Shown piece after piece: positions 41,028-58,460 of a DNA stretch of 64,000 bases. The notes beneath the pieces were generated by a model. It was not told where the DNA came from. It ran no database searches and worked only from the letters and a program-made list of their open reading frames with translations. The stretch comes from Pseudomonas linyingensis (GTDB lineage Bacteria; Pseudomonadota; Gammaproteobacteria; Pseudomonadales; Pseudomonadaceae). The stretch covers positions 310,001-374,000 of the forward strand of contig NZ_FNZE01000001.1 of the NCBI RefSeq assembly GCF_900109175.1. Reading direction: 5' to 3'. The position numbers and the translations under genes were made by a program. Numbering within the stretch: position 1 is the first letter of the stretch; each line of letters opens with the position of its first letter.

Positions 41028-42079
41028 CGTCCTGATCATGGCCGGCGGCACTGGTGGCCACGTGTTTCCCGCGTTGGCCTGCGCCCGCGAGTTCCAGGCG
41101 CGCGGCTACACAGTGCATTGGCTGGGCACGCCGCGCGGCATCGAAAACGAGCTGGTGCCGCAGGCCGGCCTGCCGCTGCACCGCATCGAGATCAGTGGCC
41201 TGCGGGGCAAGGGAGCGCTGTCCCTGCTCAAGGCGCCGCTGCAGATCGTCAAGGCGCTGTGGCAGGCGCGCCGGGTGCTGCGCGAGCTGCAGCCGGTGTG
41301 TGTGCTGGGCATGGGCGGCTTCGTTACCGGCCCCGGCGGCATCGCCGCCCGGCTGGCCGGGGTGCCGCTGATCATCCACGAGCAGAATGCCGTGGCCGGT
41401 ACCGCCAACCGTGGCCTGGCGCCCTTCGCCAGTCAGGTCTGCGAGGCTTTTCCGGACACCTTTGCCGCCAGTCGCAAGCGCCGTACCACCGGCAATCCGG
41501 TGCGCGAGGAGCTGTTTCTCGAGACCCCGCGGCAAGGACTGGCCGGGCGCCCGGCGCGCCTGCTGGTGCTCGGCGGCAGCCTCGGCGCCGAACCGCTCAA
41601 CAAGCTGCTGCCGGCGGCGCTGGCCCTCGTGGGCGAGACGCTGCGTCCGCAGGTCTACCACCAGGCCGGCAAGCAGCACGCCGAACTGACCCGTGCGCGC
41701 TACGAAGAGGCCGGCGTCGACGCCGAGGTGGTGCCGTTCATCCGCGACATGGCCCGCGCCTACGCCTGGGCCGATCTGGTGATCTGCCGTGCCGGCGCGC
41801 TGACCGTGAGCGAGCTGGCGGCCGCCGGTCTGCCGTCGCTGCTGGTGCCGCTGCCCCATGCGATCGACGATCACCAAACCCGCAATGCCGAATATCTGGC
41901 CAAGGCCGGCGCTGCCGTGCTTTTGCCGCAACATGCGACTGACGCGGCCGGTCTGGCCGCGCAGCTGACCGAGGTCCTGATGCACAGTGAAAAACTCGTG
42001 GCCATGGGTGCCATCGCCCGCCGCCTGGCCAAGCCCGACGCCACCCGCGTGGTGGTGGACATTTGCCTGGAGGTGGCCC

Positions 42080-42087
<8 letters not shown>
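41017..42087 (+). CDS. murG: MurG, lipid II synthase
   Basis: A 356-residue GT-B glycosyltransferase that adds GlcNAc to lipid I on the cytoplasmic face of the membrane. The two glycine-rich loops are [14 protein letters not shown] (residues 8-21) and [15 protein letters not shown]-GlcNAc contacts lie in [23 protein letters not shown]. The start ATG at 41017 has GAGGAGGAG upstream, within the end of ftsW. The stop overlaps murC by 8 bases. Confidence 0.97.
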
Positions 42088-44487
<2,400 letters not shown>

Positions 44488-44490
44488 TTC

Positions 44491-45351
44491 ATGATCGCGC
44501 TGCTGCGTCACCAGCGTCCGGGCCCGGTTGGCCCGCTGCGCAAGCCGGCCCCTCGCGGGGCCAGCCGCATGGTGGTGCGCGAACCTCTGCGCCTGCGTAT
44601 GCCACGGCTGTCGCTGAGTGGGCTCAAGCGCCTCACCTGGCCGCTGATGTTGCTTGGCCTGGGTTTTGCTGCCTATGAGCTGAGCGAGCGTCTGCTGCCC
44701 TACGCCGATCAGCCGATCGCGCGGGTCAGCGTGCAGGGCGACCTGCACTATGTCAGTCGCCAGGCGGTGGCGGAGCGGGTGGCCCCCTTCGTGGACGCCA
44801 GCTTCTTCAGTGTCGATCTGGCGAGCATGCGCCGCGAGCTGGAGCAGATGCCCTGGATTGCCGAGGCCGAGGTGCGGCGGGTGTGGCCCGATCAGGTGCT
44901 GATCCGCCTGGAGGAGCAACTGCCGGTGGCGCGCTGGGGCGACGAGGCGTTGCTCAACAACCAGGGGGTGGCCTTCGCTCCGGGAGAGCTGGGTGGCTAC
45001 GAGCAGTTGCCCACGCTGTGGGGGCCGCGACGCGCCCAGCAGCAGATCATGCAGCAGTACCAGATGCTCAGCCAGTTGCTGCGGCCGCTGGACTTCACGG
45101 TGGCGCGTCTGGAGCTGCGCGAGCGCGGCAGCTGGTTCCTCACCACTGGCCAGGGGCTGGAACTGTTGCTCGGCCGCGACCACGTGGTGGAAAAGATGCG
45201 CCGCTTCGTCAGCGTCTACGACAAGACCCTGAAAGAACACAATACGAACATCGCGCGCGTCGATCTGCGCTACCCCAACGGCCTGGCCGTGGCGTGGCGC
45301 GAGATGCCGGCGGCGCCGGTTCCCGGTGCGAACACCGGGGCCCTGCAGTGA
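44491..45351 (+). CDS. ftsQ: FtsQ, divisome bitopic protein
   Basis: A 286-residue protein: a basic, proline-rich cytoplasmic tail of about 50 residues, one membrane helix (about residues 51-70), then the POTRA domain ([26 protein letters not shown]) and beta domain. It links FtsL/FtsB to other divisome proteins. The length and domain order match the Pseudomonas family. ftsA begins 21 bases downstream. Confidence 0.95.
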   Translation: MIALLRHQRPGPVGPLRKPAPRGASRMVVREPLRLRMPRLSLSGLKRLTWPLMLLGLGFAAYELSERLLPYADQPIARVSVQGDLHYVSRQAVAERVAPFVDASFFSVDLASMRRELEQMPWIAEAEVRRVWPDQVLIRLEEQLPVARWGDEALLNNQGVAFAPGELGGYEQLPTLWGPRRAQQQIMQQYQMLSQLLRPLDFTVARLELRERGSWFLTTGQGLELLLGRDHVVEKMRRFVSVYDKTLKEHNTNIARVDLRYPNGLAVAWREMPAAPVPGANTGALQ

Positions 45352-45372
45352 CTTGAGGAGAGAACTGGGATC

Positions 45373-46617
45373 ATGGCAAGCGCGCAAAGCGGCAAAATGG
45401 TCGTCGGCCTGGATATTGGCACCTCCAAGGTGGTGGCGCTGGTCGGCGAGGTAGCGGCCGATGGCCAGCTGGAAGTCGTCGGCATCGGCACCCATCCCTC
45501 GCGGGGGCTGAAGAAGGGCGTGGTGGTCAACATCGAGTCCACCGTACAGGCCATCCAGCATGCGATCGACGAGGCGCAGCAGATGGCCGGCTGCCGGATC
45601 CACTCGGCATTCGTCGGCGTGGCCGGCAGCCATATCCGCAGCCTGAACTCCCACGGCATCGTCGCCATCCGCGAGCGCGAGGTGAATCGCGCCGATATCG
45701 AGCGGGTGCTGGATGCCGCCCAGGCGGTGGCGATCCCGGCCGACCAGCGGGTGCTGCATACGCTGGCCCAGGACTACGTGATCGACAACCAGGAAGGCGT
45801 GCGCGAGCCGCTGGGCATGTCCGGCGTGCGTCTGGAAGCCAAGGTGCATGTGGTCACCTGTGCGGTGAATGCGGCGCAGAACATCGAGAAGTGCGTACGC
45901 CGCTGCGGCCTCGAGGTGGACGACATCATTCTCGAACAGCTGGCCTCGTCCGACTCGGTGCTGACCGACGACGAGAAGGAGCTGGGGGTGTGCCTGGTGG
46001 ACATCGGCGGCGGTACCACCGACATCGCCATCTTCACCGAGGGTGCGATCCGTCACACGGCTGTCATCCCGATCGCCGGCGACCAGGTCACCAACGATAT
46101 CGCCATGGCCCTGCGCACGCCGACTCAGTATGCTGAGGAGATCAAGATTCGCTATGCCTGCGCCCTCGCCAAGCTGGCCGGTGCCGGGCAGACCATCCAG
46201 GTGCCGAGCGTCGGCGAGCGTCCGCCGCGCGAGCTGTCGCGCCAGGCACTGGCCGAGGTGGTCGAGCCGCGCTACGAGGAGTTGTTCTCGCTGGTGCAGG
46301 GCGAACTGCGCCGCAGTGGCTACGAGGACCTGCTCCCGGCCGGGATCGTGATTACCGGTGGCACCGCGAAGATGGAAGGTGCTGTCGAGCTGGCCGAGGA
46401 AATCTTTCACATGCCGGTACGTCTGGGCCTGCCGCAAGGTGTCAGGGGCCTGGAGGATGTCGTGCGCAACCCTGCCTATGCGACAGGGGTCGGTCTGCTG
46501 TTGTACGGCCTGCGCAAGCAGGGATCGCCGAGCTATTCCGCCAGTGGCGGCAGCAGCGAAGAGAGCAAACCGCCCGTATTCGAGCGCCTGAAGCGCTGGG
46601 TACAGGGCAATTTCTGA
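45373..46617 (+). CDS. ftsA: FtsA, actin-like membrane anchor of the Z ring
   Basis: A 414-residue actin-fold ATPase. Phosphate-binding loop VVGLDIGTSKVVALVGEV (residues 13-30), a second at VDIGGGTTDIAIF, and adenosine motif VITGGTAKMEG are all present, plus the FtsA-specific 1C subdomain. A C-terminal amphipathic helix (ERLKRWVQGNF) tethers it to the membrane, and it binds the FtsZ C-terminal peptide. A GAGGAG stretch lies upstream of the start. ftsZ follows after 59 bases. Confidence 0.98.
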   Translation: MASAQSGKMVVGLDIGTSKVVALVGEVAADGQLEVVGIGTHPSRGLKKGVVVNIESTVQAIQHAIDEAQQMAGCRIHSAFVGVAGSHIRSLNSHGIVAIREREVNRADIERVLDAAQAVAIPADQRVLHTLAQDYVIDNQEGVREPLGMSGVRLEAKVHVVTCAVNAAQNIEKCVRRCGLEVDDIILEQLASSDSVLTDDEKELGVCLVDIGGGTTDIAIFTEGAIRHTAVIPIAGDQVTNDIAMALRTPTQYAEEIKIRYACALAKLAGAGQTIQVPSVGERPPRELSRQALAEVVEPRYEELFSLVQGELRRSGYEDLLPAGIVITGGTAKMEGAVELAEEIFHMPVRLGLPQGVRGLEDVVRNPAYATGVGLLLYGLRKQGSPSYSASGGSSEESKPPVFERLKRWVQGNF

Positions 46618-46676
46618 CCGTCGGCCACAGCTTTGTCAGGTCGGTTGGACAAGAAAAAAGGGAAAGGAGAGGGAAA

Positions 46677-47843
46677 ATGTTCGAATTAGTCGATAACGTT
46701 GAGTCGAATGCGGTAATCAAGGTCATCGGTGTCGGCGGTGGTGGCGGCAACGCCGTCAATCACATGCTGCGCAGCAACATCGACGACATCGATTTCATCT
46801 GTGCCAACACCGATGCCCAGGCACTGAAGAAGGTCGATGCCAAGACCATCCTGCAGCTGGGCATGAACGTGACCAAGGGACTCGGTGCCGGCACCAATCC
46901 CGACGTCGGTCGCCAGGCCGCGCTGGAGGACCGCGAGCGCATTGCCGAGGTGCTGCAGGGCGCCAACATGGTGTTCATCACCACCGGCATGGGCGGCGGC
47001 ACCGGCACCGGTGCGGCGCCGATCATCGCCGAGGTGGCCAAGGAAATGGGCATCCTCACCGTGGCGGTGGTCACCCGTCCGTTCCCCTTCGAGGGACGCC
47101 GGCGCATGCAGATTGCCGACGAGGGCATCCGCGCCCTGTCCGAGCATGTCGACTCGCTGATCACCATCCCCAACGAGAAGCTGCTGACCATCCTCGGCAA
47201 GGACGCCAGCCTGCTGTCCGCCTTCGCCAAGGCCGACGACGTGCTGGCCGGTGCCGTGCGCGGCATCTCCGACATCATGCAGCGCCCCGGCCTGATGAAC
47301 GTCGACTTCGCCGACGTGCGCACCGTGATGAGCGAGATGGGCATGGCGATGATGGGTACCGGCCACGCCAGCGGCCCGAATCGCGCCCGCGAGGCAGCCG
47401 AGGCGGCGATCCGCAACCCGCTGCTGGAAGACATCAACCTGCAGGGCGCCCGCGGCATCCTGGTGAACATCACCGCCGGCCTCGACCTGTCGCTGGGCGA
47501 GTACACCGAAGTCGGCAGCATCATCGAGCAGTTCACCTCGGAACACGCCACCGTCAAGATCGGTGCGGTCATCGATCCGGAAATGCGCGACGAGCTGCAC
47601 GTCACCGTGGTCGCCACCGGCCTCGGCGCGCGCATGGAGAAGCCGACCAAGGTGGTCGACAACGCCCCGGCCGCCACCCCGGCTCCGCAGGGCGCGTCGG
47701 TGAACTACCGCGACCTCGAGCGTCCGACCGTGATGCGCAGCAGTCAGGGTACCGGTGGCGCCGCCCCGGCGGTCAAGCTCAGTACCCAGGAAGACCTCGA
47801 TTACCTGGATATTCCGGCCTTCCTGCGCCGGCAGGCTGATTGA
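46677..47843 (+). CDS. ftsZ: FtsZ, tubulin-like division GTPase
   Basis: A 388-residue GTPase that forms the Z ring. The tubulin signature GGGTGTG is at residues 106-112, and the T7-loop equivalent is NVDFADVRTVM near residue 208. After a variable linker (about residues 320-372) comes the conserved C-terminal peptide DLDYLDIPAFLRRQAD, which binds FtsA and ZipA. A purine-rich GGAAAGGAGAGGG ribosome site precedes the ATG. It has its own 59-base leader after ftsA, which may hold a promoter I cannot call. Confidence 0.99.
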   Translation: MFELVDNVESNAVIKVIGVGGGGGNAVNHMLRSNIDDIDFICANTDAQALKKVDAKTILQLGMNVTKGLGAGTNPDVGRQAALEDRERIAEVLQGANMVFITTGMGGGTGTGAAPIIAEVAKEMGILTVAVVTRPFPFEGRRRMQIADEGIRALSEHVDSLITIPNEKLLTILGKDASLLSAFAKADDVLAGAVRGISDIMQRPGLMNVDFADVRTVMSEMGMAMMGTGHASGPNRAREAAEAAIRNPLLEDINLQGARGILVNITAGLDLSLGEYTEVGSIIEQFTSEHATVKIGAVIDPEMRDELHVTVVATGLGARMEKPTKVVDNAPAATPAPQGASVNYRDLERPTVMRSSQGTGGAAPAVKLSTQEDLDYLDIPAFLRRQAD

Positions 47844-47860
47844 GTTTCTATATCAGGAGT

Positions 47861-47903
47861 ATTGGTGTGATTGGTGTTCAGTAAAGGCGGGCTCTGATAT
47901 CAT
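47861..47903 (+). promoter_or_regulatory. lpxC upstream region with a direct repeat and possible promoter
   Basis: ATTGGTGT occurs at 47861-47868 and again at 47870-47877. Downstream, TATCAT at 47898-47903 (within TGATATCAT) could be a -10 box, though no good -35 sits 16-18 bases before it. The 111-base gap between ftsZ and lpxC is large for this cluster, which supports a separate promoter for lpxC. Confidence 0.4.
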
Positions 47904-47918
47904 TCCCGCCATTACTGA

Positions 47919-48866
<948 letters not shown>

Positions 48867-48889
48867 AGCAAGACTCTCCCTTTCTCTTG

Positions 48890-48916
48890 AGGCCACCGTC
48901 AGGTGGCCTTTTTTTT
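48890..48916 (+). terminator. Terminator after lpxC
   Basis: GGCCACC (48891-48897) pairs with GGTGGCC (48902-48908), extended by an A-T pair, around the loop GTCA, and runs into eight T's (48909-48916). It closes the dcw cluster, 24 bases after the lpxC stop. Confidence 0.95.
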
Positions 48917-48936
48917 GTCCGCGTTTTTTGCGCGCT

Positions 48937-49392
48937 TCAGTCCGGTGGTCGGGTGTGGCTGGCCAGGCGCTCCAGGGCGGCGCGCAGTTGCGGGTCGTCG
49001 ATGCTGCTAGCGGCGGTGCGCAGGGTGTCGGCGGCGCTGGCGGAGAGTTGCAGATTTCGACCGGTGGCATGCCTTTCGGCAGCTGTTGGTTGAATCTTGA
49101 ACAGGATCTTCGTTAAGTTCTCGAATTCCTTGAGATTCTGCAGCTGGCGCAGCAGGCGCTTCTGCTGGTAACGCAAGTGGGTGGCCCACTGGCCGTCGGT
49201 GACGATCAACAGCAGGCAGCCTTCACGCCAGGTCGCCACCCGACAGTGGGGGCGGGCCGCCGGCTGTAGCTGGCTTTCCAGCAGCTGTTGCAGATGGGCG
49301 AGACGCTGCGCCTCGCCGAACAAGCTCTTGAGCGTTTTCGTCTCCCGCAGCAGTGCCGCGGGAGCTCGGGCCGGCAGGGGACGAAAAGACAT
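48937..49392 (-). CDS. DUF721 domain protein
   Basis: A 151-residue protein with a DUF721 (DciA-like) domain in its N-terminal half: LARLQQLLE-type start, CRVATWREGCLLLIVTDGQWATHLRYQQKRLL. Related domains include DciA, a DnaB helicase loader in many bacteria that lack DnaC. The position between lpxC and the M23 peptidase is conserved in pseudomonads. I choose the ATG at 49392 (MSFRPLPARAP); the longer frame has no family support. Whether this is the functional DciA here is plausible but not shown by sequence alone. Confidence 0.85.
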   Translation of the reverse strand: MSFRPLPARAPAALLRETKTLKSLFGEAQRLAHLQQLLESQLQPAARPHCRVATWREGCLLLIVTDGQWATHLRYQQKRLLRQLQNLKEFENLTKILFKIQPTAAERHATGRNLQLSASAADTLRTAASSIDDPQLRAALERLASHTRPPD

Positions 49393-49466
49393 GGCAGGAC
49401 GCCTGGAAATAACCGAGTGGCCATCGTAGCAGAACGGTCGCACCGATTCTTCTTGCGGAATGCTCC

Positions 49467-50393
49467 ATGCATATCATCTTCATGAGTCGTCGCCACGGTG
49501 CGGCACGTTCACTGACGCTGGCGCCACGCCACGGACTGTTGCTTGCCACTCTCCTGCTGGGCTGCAGTCTGGCTGCAGGCATTGTACTGGGCTCCTGGAT
49601 GAGACCCGAGCCCTTGCCGGTGGTTCCCGGCGAGCCGGTCAGCGAGACGAACGGTGTTCTGCCGCAGGAGCTGGCCGAGGCACGCGCCGCCGCCCAGCGC
49701 GAGCTGGACGCGTTGGGCGTACACCTGGCCGAGCTGCAGGCGCGCATGATCCGTATCGATGCCCTCGGCGAGCGGCTGAGCGAACTGGCCGATCTGGATG
49801 GCGATGAATTCGACTTCTCCCAGCCGGTGGGGCAGGGCGGGCCGGACGAACTGCTGGACGGCGAAGCGTTCCGCGGCAGCGAGGTGCTCGGCAGCCTCGA
49901 TGCGTTGGCGGCGCGCCTCGACAGCCGCGAGCAGCAACTGGAAGCGATGGAGCACGTGCTGGCAACGCGCCAGCGCGAGGACGCGAGCCAGGTGGCCGGC
50001 CGGCCGGTGCTCAGTGGCTACCAGTCCTCGGGCTATGGTCGGCGCAGTGACCCGTTTCACGGCCGGGCCCGCGATCACAAGGGCATCGACTTCGCTGCCA
50101 AGCGCGGCACCGATATCGTCGCGGTGGCCACCGGGGTGGTGACCTGGGCCGGGCGCAAGTCCGGCTACGGCTGGACCGTCGAGGTCGGTCATGCCGATGG
50201 CTACTCGACCCTGTATGCCCACAACCAGCGCAACCTGGTCAAGGTCGGTGACCTCGTGCAGCGAGGCCAGGTCATCGCCCTGGTTGGCAGCAGCGGACGC
50301 TCGACCGGTCCGCATGTGCATTTCGAGGTAAAGAAAAACGGTCGCCAGGTCAATCCGGCCACCTATGTCGCACGTGCCAGCAGTGGTGAATGA
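49467..50393 (+). CDS. M23-family (LytM) peptidase
   Basis: A 308-residue membrane-anchored protein: an N-terminal helix (about residues 22-44), a coiled-coil stretch (about residues 65-105 and 145-165), and a LytM domain. The zinc-site residues are intact: His204 and Asp208 (HKGID), His252 (YAHN) and His285 (HVHFE), so it should be an active peptidoglycan endopeptidase rather than a degenerate activator such as EnvC or NlpD. It is divergent from the DUF721 gene and upstream of secA, the conserved pseudomonad order. Confidence 0.92.
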   Translation: MHIIFMSRRHGAARSLTLAPRHGLLLATLLLGCSLAAGIVLGSWMRPEPLPVVPGEPVSETNGVLPQELAEARAAAQRELDALGVHLAELQARMIRIDALGERLSELADLDGDEFDFSQPVGQGGPDELLDGEAFRGSEVLGSLDALAARLDSREQQLEAMEHVLATRQREDASQVAGRPVLSGYQSSGYGRRSDPFHGRARDHKGIDFAAKRGTDIVAVATGVVTWAGRKSGYGWTVEVGHADGYSTLYAHNQRNLVKVGDLVQRGQVIALVGSSGRSTGPHVHFEVKKNGRQVNPATYVARASSGE

Positions 50394-50456
50394 GGCGTCT
50401 TTTCTCGCCGGCATTTCCGGGTAGAATGCCTTCTTCGCTGCCGCGCCGACGGCACT

Positions 50457-50477
50457 GGGCACTCCCCGGGAGTGCCC
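50457..50477 (+). other. Hairpin in the secA leader
   Basis: GGGCACTCC (50457-50465) pairs perfectly with GGAGTGCCC (50469-50477) around a 3-base loop, 31 bases before the secA start. There is no T-run, so it is a poor terminator. It may affect secA translation or mRNA stability. A possible -10 box, TAGAAT, lies upstream at 50422-50427, without a clear -35. Confidence 0.5.
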
Positions 50478-50508
50478 TCCATTTCCACAGATGGAAGACC
50501 CTCCCGAT

Positions 50509-53253
<2,745 letters not shown>

Positions 53254-53358
53254 TCGACGGCTAGCTTGATCGCGCCGCGACCGGCCTTGCCGCTCGCGGC
53301 GTTTTTGATACTGTTTCCCCCTCTATCCCGCGCTGTGCGCATTTCAAGGAGCTTTCCC

Positions 53359-54576
53359 ATGGCTGTCGGTCTTGGCCCCCTGCCCACCCTGCACCCGGTT
53401 CCCGGCTTCGAACTCGGTATCGCCTCGGCCGGCATCAAGCGCGTCGGGCGCAAGGACGTGGTGGTGATGCGCTGTGCCGAGGGTTCGACCATCGCCGGCG
53501 TGACCACCACCAACGCCTTCTGCGCCGCGCCGGTGCTGGTCACCCGTGAGCGCCTGGCTGGCGAGGTTCGCTATCTGCTGACCAACACCGGCAACGCCAA
53601 CGCCGGCACCGGCCCGGACGGCCTGGTCCGCGCCCGCCGCGCCTGCGCCAAGCTCGCCGAGCTGGCCGGGGTGGCCGAGAGCGCGGTGCTGCCGTTCTCC
53701 ACCGGGGTGATCGGCGAGCCGCTGCCGGTCGAGAAGATCGAGGGCGCCCTGGCCGCCGCGCTGGCCGACCTCAGTGTCGACAACTGGGCGCAGGCCGCCG
53801 AGGGCATCATGACCACCGACACTCTGCCCAAGGGTGCCAGTCGGCAGTTCCAGCATGACGGCGTGACCGTCACCGTCACCGGCATCAGCAAGGGCGCCGG
53901 GATGATCCGCCCGAACATGGCCACCATGCTCGGCTACATCGCCACCGACGCCAAGGTGGCCCGCGACGTGCTGCAGGACCTGGTGCGCGACGCCGCCAAC
54001 AAGTCGTTCAATCGCATCACCATCGATGGCGACACCTCGACCAACGACTGCTGCATGCTGATTGCCACCGGCCAGGCCACCCTGCCGGAAATCGCCGAGA
54101 AAGGCGGCGAGCTGTTCGCGAAGCTCAAGCAGGCGGTGTTCGAGGTGTTCATGGAGGTGGCCCAGGCCATCGTTCGCGACGGCGAGGGTGCCACCAAGTT
54201 CGTCACCGTGCAGGTCAACGGCGGCGCCAACGCCCAGGAGTGCCTGGACGTGGCCTACGCCGTGGCCCACTCGCCGCTGATCAAGACCGCGCTGTTCGCC
54301 TCCGACCCCAACTGGGGGCGCATCCTCGCCGCGGTCGGCTATGCCGGCGTGCCGAACCTCGATGTCAGCCTGATCGACGTGTTCCTCGATGACGTGTGCA
54401 TCGCCAGCCAGGGCGGCCGTGCCGCCACCTACACCGAGGAGCAGGGCGCGGCGGTGATGGCCCAGGCCGAGATCGGCATCCGTATCGAGCTGGGCCGCGG
54501 CGCGTGCAGCGAGACGATCTGGACCACCGACCTGTCCCACGAGTACGTGCGCATCAACGCCGAATACCGTTCCTGA
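53359..54576 (+). CDS. argJ: ArgJ, glutamate N-acetyltransferase / ornithine acetyltransferase
   Basis: A 405-residue Ntn-fold enzyme of the cyclic arginine pathway that moves the acetyl group from N-acetylornithine to glutamate. The precursor self-cleaves before the nucleophile Thr189, seen in [13 protein letters not shown]. The [15 protein letters not shown] block and the C-terminal [14 protein letters not shown] block are diagnostic. The start at 53359 is preceded by AAGGAG. It is followed by the Nudix fusion gene after 64 bases. Confidence 0.97.
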   Translation: MAVGLGPLPTLHPVPGFELGIASAGIKRVGRKDVVVMRCAEGSTIAGVTTTNAFCAAPVLVTRERLAGEVRYLLTNTGNANAGTGPDGLVRARRACAKLAELAGVAESAVLPFSTGVIGEPLPVEKIEGALAAALADLSVDNWAQAAEGIMTTDTLPKGASRQFQHDGVTVTVTGISKGAGMIRPNMATMLGYIATDAKVARDVLQDLVRDAANKSFNRITIDGDTSTNDCCMLIATGQATLPEIAEKGGELFAKLKQAVFEVFMEVAQAIVRDGEGATKFVTVQVNGGANAQECLDVAYAVAHSPLIKTALFASDPNWGRILAAVGYAGVPNLDVSLIDVFLDDVCIASQGGRAATYTEEQGAAVMAQAEIGIRIELGRGACSETIWTTDLSHEYVRINAEYRS

Positions 54577-54640
54577 CCAGGGAGGCGTGCCGCCGGGCTC
54601 AGGCCTGCCGGCGGCACGCCGCGCTATGGAGTCCGAGTCG

Positions 54641-55582
54641 ATGAAACGACTGCACGTAGCCGCGGCGGTGATCCGCGGTGCCGATGGCCGGGTATTGATC
54701 GCCCGGCGCCCCGAACACAAGCATCAGGGCGGCCTGTGGGAGTTTCCCGGCGGCAAGGTCGAGGCCGGCGAGGTGGTGGAAGCCGCGCTGGCCCGCGAGC
54801 TGCACGAGGAGCTGGGCATTCGCGTGACGGCCTCCCGACCGCTGATCCAGGTGCGCCACGACTATCCCGACCTCGCCGTGCTGCTCGACGTCCACGAGGT
54901 CAGCGCCTTCAGCGGCGAGCCTCATGGCGCCGAAGGCCAGCCGCTGGCCTGGGTGGCGCCGCGCGAGTTGCCGCACTACGAGTTTCCCGAGGCCAACCGG
55001 CCGATCGTCGCCGCGGCCCGCCTGCCGGCGCGGTACCTGATCACTCCCGACCAGCTCGAACCCGCCGAGCTGCTGCGCGGTATCCGCCAGGCGCTGGCCG
55101 ACGGCATCCGCCTGCTGCAGCTGCGCGCACCGAACATGTACAGCGCCGAATACCGCGACCTGGCGGTGGACATCCAGGGCCTGTGCGCCGGCAAGGCACA
55201 GCTGATGCTCAAGGGGCCGCTGGAGTGGCTGGGCGACTTTCCCGCCGCCGGCTGGCACCTGACCGCCGCGCAGTTGCGCCAGTACGCCGCCAAGGGCCGT
55301 CCGTTTCCGGCCGAGCGCTGGCTGGCGGCGTCCTGCCACAACGCCGAGGAACTGGCGCTGGCGGCGCAGATGGGGGTGGACTTCGTCACCCTGTCCCCGC
55401 TGCAGGCCACCCAGACCCATCCCGACGCCGCGCCGCTCGGCTGGGAGGCGGCCGCCGAGCTGATCCGCGCTTTCAACCAGCCGATTTACCTGCTCGGTGG
55501 CGTGGGGGCGGCCGAGCAGGCGCGCGCCTGGCAGATCGGCGCCCAAGGCGTGGCCGGCATCCGCGCGTTCTGGCCGGGCTGA
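54641..55582 (+). CDS. Nudix hydrolase fused to a thiamine-phosphate-synthase-like domain
   Basis: A 313-residue two-domain protein. Residues 1-125 are a MutT-type Nudix domain with the complete Nudix box GX5EX7REUXEEXGU from Gly38 (GKVEAGEVVEAALARELHEE), likely acting on oxidised nucleotides such as 8-oxo-dGTP. Residues about 140-313 resemble the TIM-barrel TenI/ThiE family. This fusion is widespread in pseudomonads and is usually annotated as MutT. The second domain's activity is not known. The start at 54641 follows GGAG at 9 bases; an ATG at 54626 is possible. Confidence 0.9.
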   Translation: MKRLHVAAAVIRGADGRVLIARRPEHKHQGGLWEFPGGKVEAGEVVEAALARELHEELGIRVTASRPLIQVRHDYPDLAVLLDVHEVSAFSGEPHGAEGQPLAWVAPRELPHYEFPEANRPIVAAARLPARYLITPDQLEPAELLRGIRQALADGIRLLQLRAPNMYSAEYRDLAVDIQGLCAGKAQLMLKGPLEWLGDFPAAGWHLTAAQLRQYAAKGRPFPAERWLAASCHNAEELALAAQMGVDFVTLSPLQATQTHPDAAPLGWEAAAELIRAFNQPIYLLGGVGAAEQARAWQIGAQGVAGIRAFWPG

Positions 55583-55588
55583 GCGGAT

Positions 55589-55801
55589 TCAACGCCGGCG
55601 CAGCGGCTCCAGCAGGGGCCGCAGGCCGTTGTGGTCGATCTCGTGCATCAGCGCCAGCAGCCGGCCGACCTCGCCCGGCGGAAAGCCGCTGCGGGCGAAC
55701 CAGGCCAGGTAGTGGCCGGGCAGGTCGCTAATCAGCCGCCCCTGATACTTGCCGAACGGCATCTCGCGTCTGACCAGAAGCAGCAGGTCCTCGGGCTTCA
55801 T
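55589..55801 (-). CDS. DUF3820 / QSregVF-type small protein
   Basis: A 70-residue protein matching the DUF3820 family, whose Pfam name is putative quorum-sensing-regulated virulence factor: MPFGKYQGRLISDLPGHYLAWFARSGFPPGEVGRLL. The compact core with its invariant FGKYxG and DLPxxYLxW motifs is fully present. The name reflects expression in one species; no biochemical role is known. Its start overlaps the adenosyltransferase stop by 4 bases (ATGA). Confidence 0.88.
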   Translation of the reverse strand: MKPEDLLLLVRREMPFGKYQGRLISDLPGHYLAWFARSGFPPGEVGRLLALMHEIDHNGLRPLLEPLRRR

Positions 55802-56379
55802 GCCTCGGGTGCCGACGCGGCCTGCCACAGCACCTCGTTGACCTGCTGGCGGCGGGCGATCAGCCGCGCCCCCACGAACAGCAGGTCGGAAAGGCGATTG
55901 AGGTAGGCCAGGCACTCGCCGCGCAGCGGCTCGACGGCGTTGAGGTGCTGGCAGCGGCGCTCGGCGCTGCGCGCGAAGCTGCGGCAGACGTGGGCCTGCG
56001 CCACCAGGCGCGAGCCGCCGGGGAGGATGAAGTTTTTCAGCGGGCCGACTTCCTCGTTCCAGGCATCGATGGCCTGCTCCAGGCGGGTGATCTCCACGGC
56101 GTCCAGTGCCTGGTATTCGGGCATCGCCAGTTCGCCGCCGAGGTCGAACAGGCGGTGCTGGCAGGGCGCGAGCAGCTCGAGGATTTCCGTCAGTCCCGAA
56201 TGCAGGGGCTGCTGTTCGGCCAGCTCGGTGAGCAGCAGGCCGAGCTGGCTGTTCAGCGTGTCGACCTCGCCCATCGCCTCGATGCGCGGGTGGTCCTTGG
56301 TCACTCGGCGGCCGTCGGCCAGGCCGGTTTCGCCGGCATCGCCGGTGCGGGTATAGATCTTCGACAGGCGAAAGCCCAT
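55798..56379 (-). CDS. PduO-type cob(I)alamin adenosyltransferase
   Basis: A 193-residue adenosyltransferase that makes adenosylcobalamin from ATP and cob(I)alamin. ATP-binding motifs are KIYTRTGDAGETGLADGRRV at the N terminus and, near the cofactor site, ILPGGSRLVAQAHVCRSFARSAERR. Start at 56379 (MGFRLSKIYTRTGD). It is not in a cobalamin operon here; downstream, on the same strand, it overlaps the DUF3820 gene by 4 bases. Confidence 0.95.
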   Translation of the reverse strand: MGFRLSKIYTRTGDAGETGLADGRRVTKDHPRIEAMGEVDTLNSQLGLLLTELAEQQPLHSGLTEILELLAPCQHRLFDLGGELAMPEYQALDAVEITRLEQAIDAWNEEVGPLKNFILPGGSRLVAQAHVCRSFARSAERRCQHLNAVEPLRGECLAYLNRLSDLLFVGARLIARRQQVNEVLWQAASAPEA

Positions 56380-56432
56380 GGTGTGTGTCCTGTGACTGCG
56401 GGGAGGATGGCAGTCGGCAGGGTAGCGGGCGC

Positions 56433-58315
<1,883 letters not shown>

Positions 58316-58460
58316 GGGTGTGGGCTCGCTGGATAGTGGGTGTGGTGCGCGAGTGCGGCACCGGTCGGATGGTCGGTTATAATGACGACTCGCTTTTTAC
58401 CGTCAAGTCAGGCGCAACGCATCCGTGAACCCGGTCGCGCCGTCCATCTGGAGAGTCCCC

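Noticed and set aside
50398-50427. Promoter for secA at TAGAAT (50422-50427)
   Set aside because: The -10 box is a 5/6 match, but the -35 region is only TCTTTT-like. Kept only as a remark with the leader hairpin.
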